Positions 7,955-16,416 are shown, counted from the first letter of the stretch. The stretch: DNA of 18,712 nucleotides from JAVJPJ01 sp040217295 (GCA_964460185.1 CAYWTM010000066.1:1-18712), one strand, 5' to 3'. Translations and numbers: made by a program. Notes: generated from the letters alone by a model not told the origin.

Positions 7955-7996
7955 TCCGTCACATCATTCCAATCCACCGCAATCCAAAGGCCCGCC

Positions 7997-8677
7997 ATGA
8001 TCCCGACCAGCTATCCCGACGCCCAGACCATGGCCCAGATGACCGCCCGGATGCTGCTGGATATCGGTGCGGTGCATTTCAACACGGCCGAATTGTTCAC
8101 CCATGCCTCGGGCAGACAGGCGCCCACCTATATCGATTGCCGCAAGATCATCTCGTACCCGCGCGTGCGGTCCACGCTCATGGACTTCATGTGCTGCAAG
8201 ACGATGCGCGCGGCCGGGCTGGAAGCCTTCGACAATATCGCGGGCGGCGAGACGGCCGGCATCCCCTTCGCGGCCTTCGTGGCCGAGCGATTGGCGCTGC
8301 CCATGTCCTACGTGCGCAAGAAACCCAAGGGCTATGGCCGCACCGCCCAGATCGAGGGCGAGATGCGCGAAGGCGACCGGGTGCTTCTGGTCGAGGATCT
8401 GACGACCGATGGCGGGTCAAAGCTGAAATTCGTCGATGCGATCCGCGCGGCCGGGGCCGAGTGCAACCACACGGCGGTGGTCTTTTTCTACGGCGTCATG
8501 GCGGGCACCGAGGACCGGCTGGCCGAACACGGGCTGGCGCTGCATTACCTGTGCACATGGGCCGACGTGATCGCCGAGGCCCGGCGCGGCGGCGATTTCG
8601 ACGAGGCGACCCTGGCGGAGGTCGAGCGATTCTTGTCCGACCCCGAAGCCTGGCGCACGGATCGTGGCCTGGCCTGA
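7997..8677 (+). CDS. pyrE: Orotate phosphoribosyltransferase PyrE
   Basis: PyrE joins orotate to PRPP to make orotidine 5'-phosphate, two steps after PyrC. The product has 226 residues. The PRPP-binding motif LVEDLTTDGGSK lies at 131-142, and the conserved YVRKKPKGYGRT segment (105-116) supplies catalytic and phosphate-binding lysines. The start at 7997 follows a short gap after pyrC with little ribosome binding site signal (AAAGG about ten bases upstream), fitting co-expression with pyrC. No oddities seen. Confidence 0.96.
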   Translation: MIPTSYPDAQTMAQMTARMLLDIGAVHFNTAELFTHASGRQAPTYIDCRKIISYPRVRSTLMDFMCCKTMRAAGLEAFDNIAGGETAGIPFAAFVAERLALPMSYVRKKPKGYGRTAQIEGEMREGDRVLLVEDLTTDGGSKLKFVDAIRAAGAECNHTAVVFFYGVMAGTEDRLAEHGLALHYLCTWADVIAEARRGGDFDEATLAEVERFLSDPEAWRTDRGLA

Positions 8678-8821
8678 CACCGCATCGCTGCGCATTCTCT
8701 TGCAGCGTGGCGAATCCGACACAATGCTGATACACTACGTCCAGATCATGGGGTGTCCGGCACTCGATTCCCCAGATGTTGCGGTCAAAACCACCCACAG
8801 GTTACTCACAGCTTTGGGCAA

Positions 8822-8851
8822 TTGACGATGCCGCAGGCGCACCCGCTATAC
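8822..8851 (+). promoter_or_regulatory. dnaB: Candidate dnaB promoter
   Basis: TTGACG (8822-8827) and CTATAC (8846-8851), 18 bases apart, resemble the alphaproteobacterial housekeeping pattern TTGAC...CTATAT. The predicted start point would leave a leader of about 50 bases before dnaB. This is the best-looking promoter in the 233-bp gap after pyrE (8678-8910); the remainder of that gap shows nothing else I can support. Confidence 0.4.
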
Positions 8852-8910
8852 CCGGTGGACACCTTGCGCAAACGCGGACGCAGGGCACGACAACACGGTT
8901 GGGGCAGATG

Positions 8911-10413
8911 ATGAACGAGCATGTACCAGTGCCGGCGGGCGGCACGCCGATGGCCGAGACCGCAGCCCAACCCCTGCCCCATAACGTCGAAGCCGAACAA
9001 CAGCTTCTTGGCGCCATCCTGGGGGCCAATGACGTGCTCGACCGGGTCGACGACCTGATCAAACCCGACCATTTCCACGACCCCGTCCATCGCGAGATCT
9101 TCACCATGGCCCAGGCCCGCATCGCCAAGGGCCTTGCGACCGACGCCACCACGCTCAAGAACTTCGTGGCCGATATCCCCGGCCTCAAGGACCTGGGGGG
9201 CGCGGAATACCTGCTGCGCCTGCAATTGTCGGCCATCGCCACCTCGGCGGCGCGCGATTACGCGCAACTGATCCATGACCTCGCCGTGCGCCGCCAGCTG
9301 ATCGACCTGGGCCACCGGGTGACCGACCGCGCCCGCACGATGCGCGACGATGTCAGCCCCGATGACCAGATCGTCGAGGCGGAATCGGAATTGTTCTCGC
9401 TGGCGGCCACCGGCACCACCAATCGCGGCTTTCAGAGCTTTCTCTCGGCGCTTTACGACGCGGTCAACACCGCCAACGCCGCCTACAACCGCGGCGGCGG
9501 CCTGGCCGGGGTATCGACGGGGCTGACCGATCTCGACCGGATGCTCGGCGGCCTGCACAAATCCGACCTTCTGATCCTTGCCGGGCGCCCCTCCATGGGC
9601 AAGACGTCGCTGGCCACGAACATCGCCTTCAATGTCGCCAAGGCCTGGAAACAGGGCACCCGCGACGACGGCAGCCAGGGCACCATCGACGGGGGCGTGG
9701 TGGGCTTTTTCAGCCTCGAGATGTCGGCAGGCCAGCTGGCGCAGCGCGTCCTGTCCGAGGCCGCCGAGATCCCGTCGGAACTGATCCGCAAGGGCGATCT
9801 GAACGAACAGGAATTCGAACGCTACCTGCATGCCGCCCGCGACCTGGAACGCTGCCCGCTGTTCATCGACGACACGCCCGCCCTGCCCATCGGCCAGGTC
9901 GCGGCCCGCGCCCGGCGGCTCAAACGCGCGCCCCACGGGCTCGACCTGCTGGTGGTCGACTACCTGCAGCTGTTGCGCGGCTCGGGCCGGTCCGAGAACC
10001 GCGTGAACGAAATCTCCGAGATCACCCAGGGCCTCAAGGCCATCGCCAAGGAACTCAACATCCCCGTCATCGCCCTGTCGCAGCTGTCGCGCCAGGTCGA
10101 ACAGCGCGAGGACAAACGCCCGCAACTCAGTGACTTGCGCGAATCCGGGTCGATCGAACAGGACGCGGACGTGGTGATGTTCGTCTACCGTGGCGAATAC
10201 TACAAGGAACGCGAAAAACCCGGCGAGGAAAACCTGGAGGCCATGACCAAATGGCAGCAGGACATGGAGCAACTCCACGGCAAGGCCGAGGTGATCATCG
10301 GCAAACAGCGCCACGGCCCCGTGGGCACGGTGGAACTCAGCTTCGAAGGGCGCTTCACCAAGTTCGGCAACCTCGTCAAACCGTGGCAACAGGCCCCCGA
10401 CCGCGGCTTCTGA
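8911..10413 (+). CDS. dnaB: Replicative DNA helicase DnaB
   Basis: DnaB is the hexameric 5'-3' helicase that unwinds DNA at the replication fork. The 500-residue product has the N-terminal primase-interacting domain (about 23-125, beginning PHNVEAEQQLLGAIL), a linker, and the RecA-like ATPase domain. Walker A is GRPSMGKTS (225-233, Lys231) and Walker B is LLVVDYLQLL with Asp350. The ALSQLSRQVEQR and RPQLSDLRESGSIEQDAD motifs follow, and no intein interrupts them. The start could be the ATG at 8911 or the adjacent ATG at 8908; GGGG at 8901-8904 fits 8911 slightly better. Frames open further upstream lack family similarity. A 48-residue region rich in Glu and Lys near the C-terminus is normal. 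Confidence 0.97.
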   Translation: MNEHVPVPAGGTPMAETAAQPLPHNVEAEQQLLGAILGANDVLDRVDDLIKPDHFHDPVHREIFTMAQARIAKGLATDATTLKNFVADIPGLKDLGGAEYLLRLQLSAIATSAARDYAQLIHDLAVRRQLIDLGHRVTDRARTMRDDVSPDDQIVEAESELFSLAATGTTNRGFQSFLSALYDAVNTANAAYNRGGGLAGVSTGLTDLDRMLGGLHKSDLLILAGRPSMGKTSLATNIAFNVAKAWKQGTRDDGSQGTIDGGVVGFFSLEMSAGQLAQRVLSEAAEIPSELIRKGDLNEQEFERYLHAARDLERCPLFIDDTPALPIGQVAARARRLKRAPHGLDLLVVDYLQLLRGSGRSENRVNEISEITQGLKAIAKELNIPVIALSQLSRQVEQREDKRPQLSDLRESGSIEQDADVVMFVYRGEYYKEREKPGEENLEAMTKWQQDMEQLHGKAEVIIGKQRHGPVGTVELSFEGRFTKFGNLVKPWQQAPDRGF

Positions 10414-10474
10414 CACGCGCCATCTGACAGCATGCGCCGGTGGTCGGCGTTGGGGCGCCCGACAGGGTCCCGTT

Positions 10475-10540
10475 TCTCTGTTTCGAAAATATCCCGGGGG
10501 GCGTGCGTCAGCACGGGGGGCAGCGCCCCCCCTTGACCCC
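10475..10540. repeat. Probable dispersed intergenic repeat with hairpin after dnaB
   Basis: An AT-richer core (CTGTTTCGAAAATATCCCGG) is followed by two hairpins: GTGC-GTCA-GCAC and GGGGGGC-AGC-GCCCCCC (10515-10531, seven-base arms). From memory, near-identical intergenic elements with this core occur many times in Rhodobacteraceae genomes. Only one copy is present in this window, so repetition cannot be shown here. The second hairpin could also end dnaB transcription, although only a short TT follows. Confidence 0.45.
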
Positions 10541-10567
10541 GCCCGCCCAAAGCCTGACAGAAGAGGC

Positions 10568-11611
10568 ATGGGTACCGGCATTCTCACCATCGACCTCGAC
10601 GCGCTCACAGCCAACTGGCGCGCGCTTGACGCCATGTCGGCCGCCGAAACCGCCGCGGTGGTCAAGGCTGATGGCTATGGTCTCGGGTCCGGCCTCGTGG
10701 CGCGCGCGCTCGCCCGGGCCGGTGCCCGCCGCTTTTTCGTGGCCGTCGCCGAAGAAGGCATCGCGGTGCGCAAGGCGCTCGGGCCGGGCCCCGAAATCAA
10801 CGTCTTTTCGGGACATATGGCCGGGGATGCGCAACTGCTGCGCGACCATGCCCTGACACCGATGCTAAACAGCCCCGAACAGGCGGCCCGCCACCGCGCG
10901 GCCCTGCCGGATCATGCCTATGGGGTGCAGCTGGACAGCGGCATGAACAGGCTTGGCATGGAGCCCGCGCAATGGGCTGCAACCCGCACCGCGCTGGAAG
11001 CCGGACCGCTGAGCCTGGTCATGTCGCACCTGGCCTGCGCGGATGACCCCGGGCACCCCCAGAATTCCATGCAGCTTCAAGCCTTTGGCGAAATGACCGT
11101 GGGGGTCACCGCGCTCCGGTCGCTCAGCGCGACGGGTGGTATTCTTCTGGGGCCGTCCTACCATTTTGACCTGACCCGCCCCGGAATTGGCCTGTATGGC
11201 GGCTTGCCCTTCGAGACCGCGCAACCGGTCGTTCGCCTGTCCCTGCCGGTGGTGCAGGTCCGCGACCTGACGGCCGGCGAAAGCGTTGGATACGGCGCCA
11301 GCCTCGTCGTCGACAGGGATTCCAAAATAGCAACCGTTTCAGCAGGTTACGCCGACGGGCTCATCCGACACATGAGCAACGCCGCGCATCTGTATGCAAA
11401 CACGGTGCCTTGCCGCCTTGCGGGCCGGGTTTCGATGGACCTGCTGACCGTCGATGTCACGCATCTGGACCACGTGCCCGATCACCTCGATATCCTCGGG
11501 CCCCATCAGGGCGTGGACCAGCTTGCGCAGGCCGCGGGCACGATCGGATACGAGATCCTCACCTCCCTGGGCCCGCGCTACACGCGCCAAGTCATCGGGG
11601 CGACCGAATGA
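10568..11611 (+). CDS. alr: Alanine racemase
   Basis: Alr interconverts L- and D-alanine and supplies D-Ala for peptidoglycan; it uses pyridoxal phosphate. The product has 347 residues. Lys33 in VVKADGYGLG carries the cofactor, Tyr242 in SVGYGAS is the second catalytic base, and Arg128 (GMNRLG) and the RVSMDL segment (287-292) complete the active site. Length is a little short but complete. The ATG at 10568 is close behind AGAAGAGG. The stop overlaps the mlaE-like start (ATGA). The gene begins a run of tightly packed envelope-related genes. Confidence 0.96.
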   Translation: MGTGILTIDLDALTANWRALDAMSAAETAAVVKADGYGLGSGLVARALARAGARRFFVAVAEEGIAVRKALGPGPEINVFSGHMAGDAQLLRDHALTPMLNSPEQAARHRAALPDHAYGVQLDSGMNRLGMEPAQWAATRTALEAGPLSLVMSHLACADDPGHPQNSMQLQAFGEMTVGVTALRSLSATGGILLGPSYHFDLTRPGIGLYGGLPFETAQPVVRLSLPVVQVRDLTAGESVGYGASLVVDRDSKIATVSAGYADGLIRHMSNAAHLYANTVPCRLAGRVSMDLLTVDVTHLDHVPDHLDILGPHQGVDQLAQAAGTIGYEILTSLGPRYTRQVIGATE

Positions 11612-12393
11612 CCGTGCTTCTCACCCCGCTGGCCTCCATCGGCCGGTCGACCCTTGCGCTGCTGTCGTCCATCGGGCGCGTGGCGATCTTTGTGGCCCGG
11701 ACGCTCGGCCATGTGGTCCGCCCGCCCTTCTATCCGCGTGAACTGGCCCATCAACTGCTCCATATCGGCTGGCTGTCGCTGCCGGTGGTGGGGCTGACGG
11801 CCTTGTTCACGGGCGGCGCGCTGGCGCTGCAGATCTTTGCGGGCGGATCACGTTTCAACGCCGAGGCCGTGGTGCCGCAGATCGTCGCCATCGGGATCGT
11901 GCGTGAACTGGGCCCGGTTCTGGGCGGCCTGATGGTGGCGGGCCGCGTTGCATCGGCGATCGCGGCCGAGATCGGCACCATGAAGGTGACCGAACAGATC
12001 GACGCGCTGGTCACCCTGTCCACCAACCCGATGAAATATCTGACCGTGCCGCGCGTGGTCGCCGCGACCGTGTCGCTGCCCATCCTCGTGGCCGTGGGCG
12101 ACGCGATCGGCATCTTCGGCGGCTACCTCGTTTCGACCACGCGGCTGGGCTTCAACGAGATCGCCTATATCCAGAACACCACCGATTTTCTCGAGGTCTG
12201 GGACGTCACATCGGGCCTGATCAAGGGGGCCGTGTTCGGCTTTCTGGTGGCCATCATGGGCTGCTACCACGGAATGAAGTCGGGCAAGGGCGCGCGCGGC
12301 GTGGGCCGGGCCACCACCAATGCCGTGGTCTCGGCCTCGATCCTGATCCTGGCTGCGAATTACCTTCTGACAGAACTGTTCTTCAACGCATGA
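11608..12393 (+). CDS. mlaE: MlaE-family ABC permease (lipid transport)
   Basis: This 261-residue inner-membrane protein is an MlaE/YrbE-type permease of the MCE lipid transport systems, which move phospholipids between inner and outer membranes. Visible marks are the N-terminal amphipathic region, FTGGALALQ, the IVRELGPVLGGLMVAGRVASAIAAE-type block (about 97-120), EQIDALVTLSTNP, and about five membrane segments. It overlaps alr by ATGA at its start and the ATPase gene by ATGA at its end. Whether it serves a true Mla pathway is uncertain because no MCE substrate-binding gene (mlaD) or mlaC/mlaB follows here; the partner may be elsewhere. Confidence 0.92.
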   Translation: MTVLLTPLASIGRSTLALLSSIGRVAIFVARTLGHVVRPPFYPRELAHQLLHIGWLSLPVVGLTALFTGGALALQIFAGGSRFNAEAVVPQIVAIGIVRELGPVLGGLMVAGRVASAIAAEIGTMKVTEQIDALVTLSTNPMKYLTVPRVVAATVSLPILVAVGDAIGIFGGYLVSTTRLGFNEIAYIQNTTDFLEVWDVTSGLIKGAVFGFLVAIMGCYHGMKSGKGARGVGRATTNAVVSASILILAANYLLTELFFNA

Positions 12394-13136
12394 TCGAGCT
12401 TCGCGACGTTCATAAGGCCTTCGGACGCAAACAGGTTCTCAGGGGCCTGACCCTTGGCGTGGCCCAGGGCGAAAGCTGCGTCATCATCGGCGGATCGGGT
12501 ACGGGGAAATCGGTGTGCCTGAAATGCATCCTTGGCCTTGTGCGCCCGGACAGTGGGCAGATCACCGTGGGGGGGCAGGATGTGACGCAAGGCGACCGCG
12601 ACGCCTTTCTGGCGCGGTTCGGCATGCTGTTTCAGGGCGGTGCGCTGTTCGATTCGATGCCGGTCTGGCAAAACGTCGCCTTTCGCCTGATGCGCGGCGA
12701 GGGCAAGCGCCCCAAGGCCGAGGCCCGCGAGATCGCGCTGGACAAACTGCGCCGCGTGGGCCTGACCGGGGATGTGGCCGAGCTTTATCCTTCCGAGCTT
12801 TCGGGCGGCATGCAAAAACGCGTCAGCCTTGCGCGCGCCATCGCCGCCAATCCCGAGATCATCTTTTTCGATGAACCGACAACCGGCCTCGACCCGATCA
12901 TGTCGGGCGTGATCAACGACCTGATCCGCGAGATCGTCACCGAGATGGGCGTCACCGCCGTGACCATCACCCATGACATGTCATCGGTCCGGGCGATCGC
13001 CGACAAGGTCGCGATGCTTCATGCCGGCAAGATCCGCTGGCATGGACCGGTGGACCAGATCGACACGGCCGATGATCCGTATTTGCGCCAATTCGTGACC
13101 GGGTCGGCCGATGGCCCGATCGAAACGGTGCGCTAG
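12390..13136 (+). CDS. mlaF: MlaF-family ABC ATPase
   Basis: This 248-residue cytoplasmic ATPase powers the MlaE-type permease encoded just upstream. Walker A is GGSGTGKS (34-41), the Q-loop follows at FQGGALF, the ABC signature is LSGGMQKR (137-144), and Walker B is IIFFDE (157-162) with the PTTGLDP segment. The switch histidine is in ITHDMSS. FQGGALFDSMPVWQNVAF is characteristic of the MlaF subgroup. The start overlaps mlaE (ATGA). The next gene starts three bases after its stop. Confidence 0.95.
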   Translation: MIELRDVHKAFGRKQVLRGLTLGVAQGESCVIIGGSGTGKSVCLKCILGLVRPDSGQITVGGQDVTQGDRDAFLARFGMLFQGGALFDSMPVWQNVAFRLMRGEGKRPKAEAREIALDKLRRVGLTGDVAELYPSELSGGMQKRVSLARAIAANPEIIFFDEPTTGLDPIMSGVINDLIREIVTEMGVTAVTITHDMSSVRAIADKVAMLHAGKIRWHGPVDQIDTADDPYLRQFVTGSADGPIETVR

Positions 13137-13139
13137 GCC

Positions 13140-13550
13140 ATGTCAGCGCTGCTTGAATCGCACCTGGCGCTGATCTTTTCGCTGAGCGTCTTCGCGCTTG
13201 TGGGCACGTTGACGCTGGCGGGTGTCGTGCGGTGGATGACGCGGGCCAGCGGGCGCGTGGTGCATCTTGTCACCGGCCTTTGCGGTGCGGGGGCGCTGGC
13301 CTTTCTGACCCTGTCCACACTGGGCGTCGACACGGGCCTTGGCGCGCTGGCGGGGCTGGCGGCGGGCGGTCTTTCGGTGCTGTTCTGGCTGGCGGGCGCG
13401 GCGGTGGCCCGCGCGCGACCGGTCTGGGTCGACATGCTGGTGATCGTGGCGGCACTGGCCTATTTCACCGCCTATGCGCAGATGGCCGACCAGGCCGGCG
13501 GTGTGCCCCCGGTGTTTTCCGGCGTGGCCCTGGCGGCCCCCACCCAATGA
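13140..13550 (+). CDS. Unknown four-helix membrane protein
   Basis: I do not recognise a family. The 136-residue product has four predicted membrane helices: about 8-30, 41-63, 67-90 and 96-117. There is no signal-peptide cleavage site and no clear enzymatic motif. It starts three bases after the MlaF-type ATPase stop and its own stop overlaps the next gene (ATGA), so it is certainly part of the same transcript. It may be an accessory membrane component of the lipid-transport cluster, but that rests on position alone. Confidence 0.78.
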   Translation: MSALLESHLALIFSLSVFALVGTLTLAGVVRWMTRASGRVVHLVTGLCGAGALAFLTLSTLGVDTGLGALAGLAAGGLSVLFWLAGAAVARARPVWVDMLVIVAALAYFTAYAQMADQAGGVPPVFSGVALAAPTQ

Positions 13551-13918
13551 GCACCATCGCCATCGTCGAAGCCATCGCCACCTTGTTGTGGTGCTATGCG
13601 GGGGTGACGTTCGTGGTCTGGGCCGGCCATCTCAGGCGCGCCTCGAGGCGCGAGCACATTCCCCATATCACCGATCTGTTGGGCAACCTGGTGCCGGCGA
13701 TGATCACGCTGCTGGTGGTGGTGATCGCCGGCGCCATGATCGGGCTGCCATCGGTGGTCGTGTTGATCGCGATCCTGTTCCCGGCAGGCCTGGCCTTTGG
13801 CATGCACATGTCCCTGAACGATATCCGGCCCCAAGCGAGCTTGCGGGGCGAACTTGCCCGGATCGGCCTGGCGCTGGCCCTGGGCGCGGTCATCATCACC
13901 CTGCGCCAGATCGCCTGA
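13547..13918 (+). CDS. Unknown small membrane protein
   Basis: I do not recognise a family. The 123-residue product has a first helix at about 4-26, a basic stretch (HLRRASRREH), then helices at about 45-64, 66-86 and 101-119. The basic loop after helix one predicts a cytoplasmic loop. The start overlaps the previous gene (ATGA). It is followed 34 bp later by the PqiA-like gene. Codon use is like its neighbours. It and the preceding gene look like a pair. Confidence 0.78.
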   Translation: MSTIAIVEAIATLLWCYAGVTFVVWAGHLRRASRREHIPHITDLLGNLVPAMITLLVVVIAGAMIGLPSVVVLIAILFPAGLAFGMHMSLNDIRPQASLRGELARIGLALALGAVIITLRQIA

Positions 13919-13935
13919 GGCGGCCTTGCAATCGG

Positions 13936-13955
13936 CATGTGGGCGCGCCCACATG
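13936..13955. repeat. 20-bp perfect palindrome at the start of the PqiA-like gene
   Basis: CATGTGGGCGCGCCCACATG is a perfect inverted repeat without a spacer, and its last three bases are the probable ATG of the next gene. It could be a dimeric regulator site or, in RNA, a structure that hides the start codon. Basis is directly visible sequence; any function is inference. Confidence 0.5.
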
Positions 13956-14420
13956 TTGGAGATGTTGCGCGCCCTGACTGCCCTCAACCTGATGCTGCTG
14001 GTCTTGTTCCCGATATCGTGGGGGGCGCCGCTGATGCGCGCCGGCCTGTTGCCGTTTTTCGGGCTGCAGGAGATCTCGATCCTGTCGGGCCTCGGCTCGC
14101 TGTGGCGGAACGGTGAATGGGCGCTGGCGGCGCTGGTGGGGCTGTTCGCGCTGGTGGCGCCGCTGGCAAAGACCATCGCGCTGGCGCTGGTGCACCTGTC
14201 CAGGGCGCCGCTGACGCTGCTGCCGGCCGCCCAGATCCTGGGCAAACTGGCGATGGCCGACATCTTCCTGATCGCCGTCTACATCACCCTGGCCAAAGGC
14301 ATGGCCGTGGGCCGGGTCGAAACCGCCTGGGGCCTGTGGCTGTTCACGGCCTGTGTGCTGATGTCATTGGGGGTCAGCATCGTCACGGCCCATCTGGCCA
14401 AGTCGGGGCAGCTTCGGTAA
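13953..14420 (+). CDS. Single-domain PqiA-like membrane protein
   Basis: The 155-residue product resembles one half of PqiA/YebS (paraquat-inducible protein A), membrane proteins that accompany MCE lipid transport proteins such as PqiB and YebT. It has four membrane helices (about 8-25, 50-75, 95-115 and 123-148) and the family segments VAPLAKTIAL and GKLAMADIFLIAVYITLAKG. Full PqiA has two such domains and an N-terminal cysteine motif, both missing here, though single-domain relatives are known. The start is uncertain: ATG at 13953 (inside a palindrome), ATG at 13962, or TTG at 13926 with GAGG five bases upstream. It is last in the envelope cluster, before radA. Confidence 0.78.
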   Translation: MLEMLRALTALNLMLLVLFPISWGAPLMRAGLLPFFGLQEISILSGLGSLWRNGEWALAALVGLFALVAPLAKTIALALVHLSRAPLTLLPAAQILGKLAMADIFLIAVYITLAKGMAVGRVETAWGLWLFTACVLMSLGVSIVTAHLAKSGQLR

Positions 14421-14429
14421 GCGGGTGTC

Positions 14430-15797
14430 ATGGCCAAACCCGTCACCCAGTTCGTCTGTTCCGCCTGCGGCGCCACCCACAAGAAATGGTCGGGCCGCTG
14501 CGATGCCTGCGGCGAATGGAATTCCATCACCGAAGAGGCGCCTTTGTCGACCGGCCCAAAGGGCAAGGGTCTGGGCGCCGCCAAGGGCACGCGGATGGGG
14601 CTGACCGATCTGCGCACCGAAGAAGCCCCGCCCCAGCGTCAGACCTCGGGGATCGCGGAATTCGACCGGGTTCTGGGCGGTGGCCTGGTGGCCGCATCCG
14701 CCACCCTGGTGGGAGGCGATCCGGGGATCGGGAAATCGACGCTGTTGCTGCAGGCCGCCGCCAGTTTCGCACGGGCGGGCGCCAAGGTCATCTATGTCTC
14801 GGGCGAAGAGGCGACCGCGCAGGTCCGCATGCGCGCGCAAAGACTGGGCCTGGCCGACAGCGCCGTATTGCTTGCCGCCGAAACCAACCTGCGCAACATC
14901 CTGACCACGCTCGAGGCGGAAATGCCCGATCTGGCGATCATCGATTCCGTGCAGACCATGTGGCTCGATACCGTCGAGGCCGCGCCGGGGTCGGTCAGCC
15001 AGGTGCGCGCCGCAGCCCACGAATTGACCAGTTTCGCAAAGCGGCGTGGCGTGTCGGTCATGCTGGTGGGTCATGTCACCAAGGACGGCCAGATCGCGGG
15101 CCCCCGGGTGGTCGAACACATGGTCGATACCGTGCTGTATTTCGAAGGCGAACGCGGCCACCAGTTCCGCATCCTGCGGTCGGTCAAGAACCGGTTCGGG
15201 CCCGCCGACGAGATCGGCGTATTCGAGATGACGGGCGCGGGCCTGTCCGAGGTCACCAACCCCTCGGCCCTGTTCCTGAGCGACCGCGAGGAACCCGCAC
15301 CGGGCGCGGTGGTGTTTGCAGGCATGGAAGGCACGCGGCCCGTTCTGGTCGAGATCCAGGCGCTGGTCGCGCCCTCGTCGCTCAGCCAGCCGCGCCGTGC
15401 CGTCGTGGGGTGGGATGGCGGGCGGCTGTCGATGATCCTTGCCGTGCTGGAGGCGCGCGCCGGCATCAGCTTTGCCGGCCTCGATGTCTATCTGAACATC
15501 GCGGGCGGCATGCGCATATCGGAACCCGCCGCCGATCTGGCCGTGGCCGCCGCCTTGTTGAGCGCGCGCGAGGATGCGGCGCTGCCGCGCGATTGTGTGG
15601 TCTTTGGGGAACTTTCGCTGTCGGGTGCCCTGCGCCCGGTGTCGCAGGCGGAAAACCGGTTGAAAGAGGCCCAAAAACTTGGTTTCTGCTCGGCGATCGC
15701 GCCAGCGGGCTGCAAGATCTCGGACGCAAGCGGGGTCAGAGTTCAGTCCATGGCGGATTTACCCAGTTTCGTGGGCGAGGTGTTTGGGGCAGACTAG
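14430..15797 (+). CDS. radA: DNA repair protein RadA
   Basis: RadA (Sms) is a RecA-like ATPase/helicase that processes recombination intermediates. The 455-residue product has the N-terminal zinc finger (Cys10, Cys13, Cys24, Cys27), Walker A in GGDPGIGKS (95-103), the RadA-specific KNRFG motif (253-257), and a C-terminal Lon-protease-like domain (DVYLNIAGG onward) that lacks peptidase function in the family. Length is normal. The start is nine bases after the PqiA-like stop with a weak GCGGGTG site. The gene may be co-transcribed with the cluster before it and with cvpA after it. Confidence 0.97.
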   Translation: MAKPVTQFVCSACGATHKKWSGRCDACGEWNSITEEAPLSTGPKGKGLGAAKGTRMGLTDLRTEEAPPQRQTSGIAEFDRVLGGGLVAASATLVGGDPGIGKSTLLLQAAASFARAGAKVIYVSGEEATAQVRMRAQRLGLADSAVLLAAETNLRNILTTLEAEMPDLAIIDSVQTMWLDTVEAAPGSVSQVRAAAHELTSFAKRRGVSVMLVGHVTKDGQIAGPRVVEHMVDTVLYFEGERGHQFRILRSVKNRFGPADEIGVFEMTGAGLSEVTNPSALFLSDREEPAPGAVVFAGMEGTRPVLVEIQALVAPSSLSQPRRAVVGWDGGRLSMILAVLEARAGISFAGLDVYLNIAGGMRISEPAADLAVAAALLSAREDAALPRDCVVFGELSLSGALRPVSQAENRLKEAQKLGFCSAIAPAGCKISDASGVRVQSMADLPSFVGEVFGAD

Positions 15798-15846
15798 GCC
15801 TCGCTGAGACGCGCAAACGCAGGCAATAAACGGCAGAGGCTAGGGC

Positions 15847-16416
15847 ATGGAAGGTTTCACAATCGTCGACGGGATCGTGGGTGGGGTCATCGTGATCTCG
15901 GCCATCCTTGCCTATGCGCGCGGTCTGGTGCGCGAGGTTCTTTCGATCGGTGGATGGATCCTGGCGGCAATTGTCGCGTTCATCTTTGCCCCCAACGCGA
16001 TGCCGCTGATCCGCGAGATTCCGGTCTTGGGCGAATTCATCGGGGATAGCTGCGAATTGGGGATCATGGGGTCCTTTGCAGCCGTGTTTGCGGTGGCGCT
16101 TGTCGTCATTTCCCTGTTCACGCCGCTGTTGTCGACCGCCGTGCAACGGTCCGTGGTGGGCGGGGTCGATGCGGGGCTCGGGTTTCTGTTCGGTGTCGCG
16201 CGGGGGGTGTTGCTGGTGGTTGTCGCGCTGATTGCCTATGACCGTGTCGTCGGATCGGAACCGGTCGCGATGGTGTCCGACAGCCGGTCGGCCCAGGTGT
16301 TCGCGCAATTGCAGGACAACATCGAGGCGCGCATTCCCACCGACGCACCCGGCTGGATCATGTCGCGCTACGAACAGCTGACAGCGACCTGCGTGGTGGA
16401 CGACGCGGCGCAGTAA
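15847..16416 (+). CDS. cvpA: CvpA family membrane protein
   Basis: CvpA is a small inner-membrane protein first linked to colicin V production; its actual function is still poorly defined. The 189-residue product has the family layout: N-terminal FTIVDGIVGGVI, GLVREVLSIGGWI, and four membrane helices up to about residue 138, followed by a soluble tail. The start follows AGGG. It lies 49 bp after radA, so it may share its transcript. In E. coli cvpA directly precedes purF in one operon; here an inverted gene separates them. Confidence 0.9.
   Translation: MEGFTIVDGIVGGVIVISAILAYARGLVREVLSIGGWILAAIVAFIFAPNAMPLIREIPVLGEFIGDSCELGIMGSFAAVFAVALVVISLFTPLLSTAVQRSVVGGVDAGLGFLFGVARGVLLVVVALIAYDRVVGSEPVAMVSDSRSAQVFAQLQDNIEARIPTDAPGWIMSRYEQLTATCVVDDAAQ

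Noticed and set aside
8802..8810. TTACTCACA upstream of dnaB as a DnaA box
   Set aside because: Only 7 of 9 bases match and it is a single isolated site. There is no cluster or AT-rich unwinding region, so no origin is claimed.
8806..10665. Very long minus-strand open frame (619 codons) opposite dnaB
   Set aside because: High GC makes stops rare on the opposite strand. The composition is His/Gly/Arg/Ala-rich shadow and there is no domain.
14117..15829. Long plus-strand frame (570 codons) and a minus-strand frame (436 codons) over radA
   Set aside because: They are out-of-frame and antisense shadows of radA, Arg/Gly-rich with no motif.
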